From Gimesia aquarii (GTDB lineage: Bacteria; Planctomycetota; Planctomycetia; Planctomycetales; Planctomycetaceae): 64,000 nt of DNA. The stretch covers positions 4,787,800 through 4,851,799 of the forward strand of contig NZ_CP037920.1 in the NCBI RefSeq assembly GCF_007748195.1, given 5' to 3'. Under the pieces are notes generated by a model. The model was not told where the DNA came from and did no database searches. It saw only the letters and a list, made by a program, of their open reading frames with translations. A program made the translations under genes and the position numbers. Below, in pieces: positions 60,445 through 64,000 of this stretch. Position 1 is the stretch's first letter. Each line of letters begins with the position of its first letter.

Positions 60445-61881
60445 ATGCAAAAATTTCGTTTGACTAGTTCATTCCTGTTGCTCGCCTTATTTATTTCCTC
60501 AGTATTCTCTCCATCAACATATGCTGATGAGACAGAGAAAAAGAAAAATAAGGACGAAGATTATTATCAGATGATGAAACTGTTCGCAGATACCTATGAG
60601 CAGATTGAACGGAATTATGTAAAAGACGTCGATCGGCGTGTATTACTCGAAGCAGCCATTCGAGGCATGGTAAAAGAGCTGGATCAATACTCTAATTATA
60701 TCAGCCCCAAAGACCTCTCTCGCTTCAATCAAGTTGTAGAACAAGAATTTGGTGGAATTGGGATTCAGGTTCATATTGATGAAGAAAACAACAGGCGTCT
60801 GACAGTCATGACACCATTACCGGGCACACCCGCATACAAAGCAGGCGTACGGGCGGGAGACGTCATCGACTCTATTGAAGGAAAATCGACGAAAGGCTTT
60901 ACACTTTCACAAGCAATCAAAACCCTGAAAGGGCGAGCTGGCGAGAAAGTTAATCTGACAGTAATTCACAAAGGGACGAATAAACCCATCCCCTTAACGA
61001 TTACACGTGAAATCATCCATGTTGCCACAGTATTGGGAGACACTTATAAAAAAGACAATGCCTGGGACTATATGATCAATAAAAAAGACAAAATTGGTTA
61101 TATTCGTCTCACACACTTCAGTCGTCACAGCGCAGAAGAATTAAAAGCCGCCATTGATGATCTTGTGAAGCAAGGTATGAAAGGATTGGTTCTGGACCTG
61201 CGTTTTAATCCCGGCGGTTTACTTTCTCAGGCGACTGAAATTTCTGATATGTTTATTGAATCGGGAAAGATTGTGAGTACCCAAGGCCGCAACAGTCGCA
61301 ATCGAAAATGGGAAGCAACAAAAGAAGGTACTTATTCCGATTTTCCAATGGCAGTGCTTGTCAATCGCTTCTCTGCTTCAGCCAGTGAAATCGTTTCTGC
61401 CTGTCTGCAGGACCATAAACGAGCAATGATCGTGGGAGAACGAACTTGGGGTAAAGGCAGCGTCCAAAATGTAATTGAACTGGAAGAGGGAGACAGTGCT
61501 TTAAAACTAACCACAGCCAGCTACCATCGCCCTAGTGGAAAAAACATACATCGTTTCCCGGGCTCCAAAGACGCTGATGTTTGGGGAGTCACTCCTGATA
61601 AAGGCTATCGACTTCGGCTCAAGGACGAAGAATTAGAACAACTCGGCATATACCGTCGTAATCGAGATATTCTGGATCATAGTGCCAAACTGGATGAAGA
61701 GTTTAAAGACAAACAACTTGAGCTCGCACTGAAGTACATTAAAACATCACTGAGCGATGAATCAAAGCCGGCCCCAAAAAGCGAAGCCAAGAAACCAGCA
61801 GCTAAAGAAGCAAAACCTGCAAAAAAAGCTGCCGGAGTTGAGCAAGTCCCCCAGGCAAAAATCATCATCGGAACAACATAA
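60445..61881 (+). CDS. S41 C-terminal processing protease
   Basis: 478 aa periplasmic serine protease with a Ser/Lys dyad that trims exported proteins. Signal peptide FLLLALFISSVFSPSTYA, PDZ domain with GIGIQV and GTPAYKAGVRAGDVIDSIEG, then the S41 core with VLDLRFNPGGLLSQA, the nucleophile segment FSASASEIVSA and the Lys in WGKGSVQ. The last 45 residues are an Ala/Lys/Pro-rich tail. AAGGA seven bases before ATG 60445 decides the start; an earlier ATG at 60415 would bury the signal. tsaD follows after 99 bases. Confidence 0.92.
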   Translation: MQKFRLTSSFLLLALFISSVFSPSTYADETEKKKNKDEDYYQMMKLFADTYEQIERNYVKDVDRRVLLEAAIRGMVKELDQYSNYISPKDLSRFNQVVEQEFGGIGIQVHIDEENNRRLTVMTPLPGTPAYKAGVRAGDVIDSIEGKSTKGFTLSQAIKTLKGRAGEKVNLTVIHKGTNKPIPLTITREIIHVATVLGDTYKKDNAWDYMINKKDKIGYIRLTHFSRHSAEELKAAIDDLVKQGMKGLVLDLRFNPGGLLSQATEISDMFIESGKIVSTQGRNSRNRKWEATKEGTYSDFPMAVLVNRFSASASEIVSACLQDHKRAMIVGERTWGKGSVQNVIELEEGDSALKLTTASYHRPSGKNIHRFPGSKDADVWGVTPDKGYRLRLKDEELEQLGIYRRNRDILDHSAKLDEEFKDKQLELALKYIKTSLSDESKPAPKSEAKKPAAKEAKPAKKAAGVEQVPQAKIIIGTT

Positions 61882-61980
61882 TACTCTAATTTGGACGTAA
61901 CAGATTAATTTCATTTCAAAGCATAGCGACGTTCGGAAGCGTCTCTCATCCGGATGTCGTTTTTCATTATACTTTTCGGC

Positions 61981-63024
61981 ATGTCATTACCCACCAAGCA
62001 ACCTGAAGAATACCTCCTCGCAATTGAGTCTTCATGCGACGAAACAGCGGCAGCGGTCATCACTCGTGATATGAAGATCCTTTCGAATATCGTCTCCTCA
62101 CAAACAGACTTGCATGAAAGATTTGGAGGCGTCGTTCCGGAAATCGCTTCGCGAGCTCATTTGGAACGAATATTACCTGTCATTGATGATGCTTTACAAA
62201 AAGCCAATGTCTCCTTAGATCAATTGACTGCGATCGCAGTCGCGACAGAACCGGGTCTAGTAGGTTCTCTACTGATCGGTCTCACAGCCGCCAAAACTTT
62301 GGCGATGGTGTTAGATATTCCTTTAATCGCGGTGAACCATATCGAAGGCCATCTCTTTGCCTGCCAAATGCAGGAAACAAATCCCATTTTTCCTGCGATT
62401 GGCTTGGTCGTCAGTGGTGGCCATACGAATTTATATCATTGTTTGCCTACTTTCGAATTTGAATTAATCGGTGCTACGATTGATGATGCCGCCGGTGAAG
62501 CATTCGACAAAGTCGCCAAAATTTTAGGGCTGCCTTATCCCGGCGGGCCTTCGATCCAACAGACTGCAACTAAGGGAAATCCTAAAGCGTTTCCATTTCC
62601 TCGAACCTTACTCAAAGACCCTGAACTTCGTTTTAGTTTTAGTGGTTTAAAAACGGCAGTCCTTTATGCCGCATTAGGCAACCCAGGGGCAAAAAAACAA
62701 CCACCACCACTCACCGTTGAACGAATCGCTGATCTGGCAGCAAGTTTCCAGGAGACTGTTGTGGATGTATTGGTTGGAAAGTGCCAGCAAGCACTCATGC
62801 AATTCAAGCATTCCACGCTTTGTATCGGAGGAGGCGTAGCCGCGAATACATTACTAAGAGAACGCTTGACAGAAATGACAAACAAGGCAGGCATCCATTT
62901 AAGTATGGCTCCCCCCGACTTATGCACAGATAATGCCGCTATGGCTGCAATTGCCTGGCATCATTTGGACCAGGGGCGCATCGCCTCATTAGATTTGGAT
63001 GTTACTCCAGGTCTTGTACGTTAG
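61981..63024 (+). CDS. tsaD: tRNA N6-adenosine threonylcarbamoyltransferase
   Basis: 347 aa. Transfers threonylcarbamoyl from its adenylate to A37 of tRNAs that read ANN codons. [13 protein letters not shown], the metal-binding HIEGH in [10 protein letters not shown] and the ATP-site [11 protein letters not shown] are diagnostic, with the C-terminal DNAAMAAIA. An in-frame ATG at 61954 adds nine hydrophobic residues and neither start has a good ribosome binding site; 61981 gives the usual length. tsaB and tsaE are not in the window. Confidence 0.94.
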   Translation: MSLPTKQPEEYLLAIESSCDETAAAVITRDMKILSNIVSSQTDLHERFGGVVPEIASRAHLERILPVIDDALQKANVSLDQLTAIAVATEPGLVGSLLIGLTAAKTLAMVLDIPLIAVNHIEGHLFACQMQETNPIFPAIGLVVSGGHTNLYHCLPTFEFELIGATIDDAAGEAFDKVAKILGLPYPGGPSIQQTATKGNPKAFPFPRTLLKDPELRFSFSGLKTAVLYAALGNPGAKKQPPPLTVERIADLAASFQETVVDVLVGKCQQALMQFKHSTLCIGGGVAANTLLRERLTEMTNKAGIHLSMAPPDLCTDNAAMAAIAWHHLDQGRIASLDLDVTPGLVR

Positions 63025-63041
63025 TATTTTTCTGCTCATAT

Positions 63042-64000
63042 CTATGGCTGAAAAAAGCTAAAGGTAAAGACTTCCGTCACATTCGTAAATTGTGGTGAGA
63101 GTGACAGTCTGACATATCTTCGGTCCGGCGAAACAACGGCCGCCCCTGACAAACTGATCCCCTCTGGAATGACTGTAATCACTGGTTGATTGGCAATACC
63201 ACCCACATTTTGCGATCCTGTCACAAAAGGAACCTGCCTGCCTGTAGAGACACCAGCTCCCACCTGTCGTGAAACTCGAAACCCCTTTAATGATTTCACT
63301 GCCTGTTTTGAAAGCGGACCGACTGCATGGGACAAGTTATGAATAGTGCGTTGACTTGTTTTCTGTGAGTTTTGTTGAGGTTGGGGAACTTCTGATTTCT
63401 TTCTACGACGCCCTTTGGAAAGATCAATGCGAATCAACTGATCTTCTTTCGCCAGTGGAACAATCATAGACTGTATGATAGGTTGTTCTGATCCTCGATA
63501 ACGTGTCACTTTTAACTTTGCACGCTGACCGACAATCTTTCCAGAAACATAACGCACGCGAACCACATAAGTTCCTGGAAAACCATTGGCACACAAATAT
63601 TCTTCATGGCAGTTTTCCTGTCTGGGACCATAGCCATCATTGAGCAAAACTCCACCACCTGCCGTTAACGGTGCCTCAAATGAACACACGGTTCCTTTTG
63701 GTTCTTCGACAATCAGGTCCAAATCACCGTCCCCATTCCAGGTCAATTCCAGTTGTAAATCTCGTTTTAAGGCTTCCTTTCTGGCTAACCTTAGCTGCTC
63801 CGCTTCTGCTTTTCTGCCTGAGGACTCAAACGACTGCTCCAGATCGGCCAGTGCGTTTAATGCTTTCTCATGCAGCTTCTGGTGTCCCTTCACCCAAACG
63901 TGAGTCAAAATACCAGTCGCTGCCCACTGAATTGCCTGTGGATCTTTCAGCTTCTCAGCGAGGCGCAGGCCCATTACATAAGGCTCTGGTCGGGCAGGTG
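63042..64000 (-). CDS. YfaP-like protein, partial at the right edge
   Basis: The frame stays open to the window edge, so the N-terminus is outside; at least 319 residues are visible. An N-terminal helical part (DPQAIQWAATGILTHVWVKG) precedes a beta domain LELTWNGDGDLDLIVEEPKG with ALLNDGYGP-like VLLNDGYGPRQENCHEEY and GTYVVRVRYVSG. This matches the DUF2135/YfaP pattern also found in the GYF-domain protein at 30471-31751. Function unknown; probably an outer-surface or regulatory protein. Confidence 0.75.
   Translation of the reverse strand, partial: PARPEPYVMGLRLAEKLKDPQAIQWAATGILTHVWVKGHQKLHEKALNALADLEQSFESSGRKAEAEQLRLARKEALKRDLQLELTWNGDGDLDLIVEEPKGTVCSFEAPLTAGGGVLLNDGYGPRQENCHEEYLCANGFPGTYVVRVRYVSGKIVGQRAKLKVTRYRGSEQPIIQSMIVPLAKEDQLIRIDLSKGRRRKKSEVPQPQQNSQKTSQRTIHNLSHAVGPLSKQAVKSLKGFRVSRQVGAGVSTGRQVPFVTGSQNVGGIANQPVITVIPEGISLSGAAVVSPDRRYVRLSLSPQFTNVTEVFTFSFFQP

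Overview
The window looks like a stretch of a planctomycete chromosome, probably Gimesia or a close relative. The signs are a DUF1559 protein with a prepilin-type N-terminus followed by a small lipoprotein, a GYF-type sensor protein, an FhcC-like C1-transfer protein, a very long SecA, and many small transcription units on both strands. No insertion sequence, prophage, rRNA or CRISPR array was seen.

Layout. 1-9 kb: end of coaBC, ftsK, an isoleucine-rich leader peptide with an attenuator before cimA, valS, and a DUF151 nuclease-like gene. 9-18 kb: a diverged NagB-like sugar isomerase, a two-gene RND efflux operon, an unknown membrane protein and fabH. 18-25.5 kb (minus strand): metK with an unknown membrane protein, and secA-waaA. 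25.8-34.7 kb: a sulfite-oxidase-like enzyme, an ECF sigma factor with a membrane partner, the DUF1559/lipoprotein pair, and unknown secreted or membrane proteins. 34.8-36.1 kb (minus strand): an unknown protein, then two tRNA-like genes whose 3' halves lie upstream of their 5' halves, then a terminator. 36.3-42.5 kb (minus strand): pckA, an oleC-oleD pair, fhcC and a secreted protein. 42.7-52 kb: a HEAT-repeat protein, a CelD-like acetyltransferase, a GAF/SpoIIE-type phosphatase, a dicarboxylate symporter and a Gfo/Idh/MocA oxidoreductase. 52-60 kb (minus strand): a THUMP-like methyltransferase followed by addA and addB, gene order addB-addA-methyltransferase. 60.4-64 kb: an S41 protease, tsaD and a partial YfaP-like protein.

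The two observations most worth following are these. First, a tandem pair of apparently circularly permuted tRNA genes at 34846-35199. Both have perfect 7-bp acceptor stems, D-arms, T-arms and complementary flanks, but the halves are in the order 3'-half then 5'-half. Second, a textbook ribosome-mediated attenuator before cimA at 3477-3611. It has a 23-codon leader with four consecutive Ile codons, a 10-bp antiterminator and a mutually exclusive U-tailed terminator. Everything is read from sequence alone; no database search or folding program was run.
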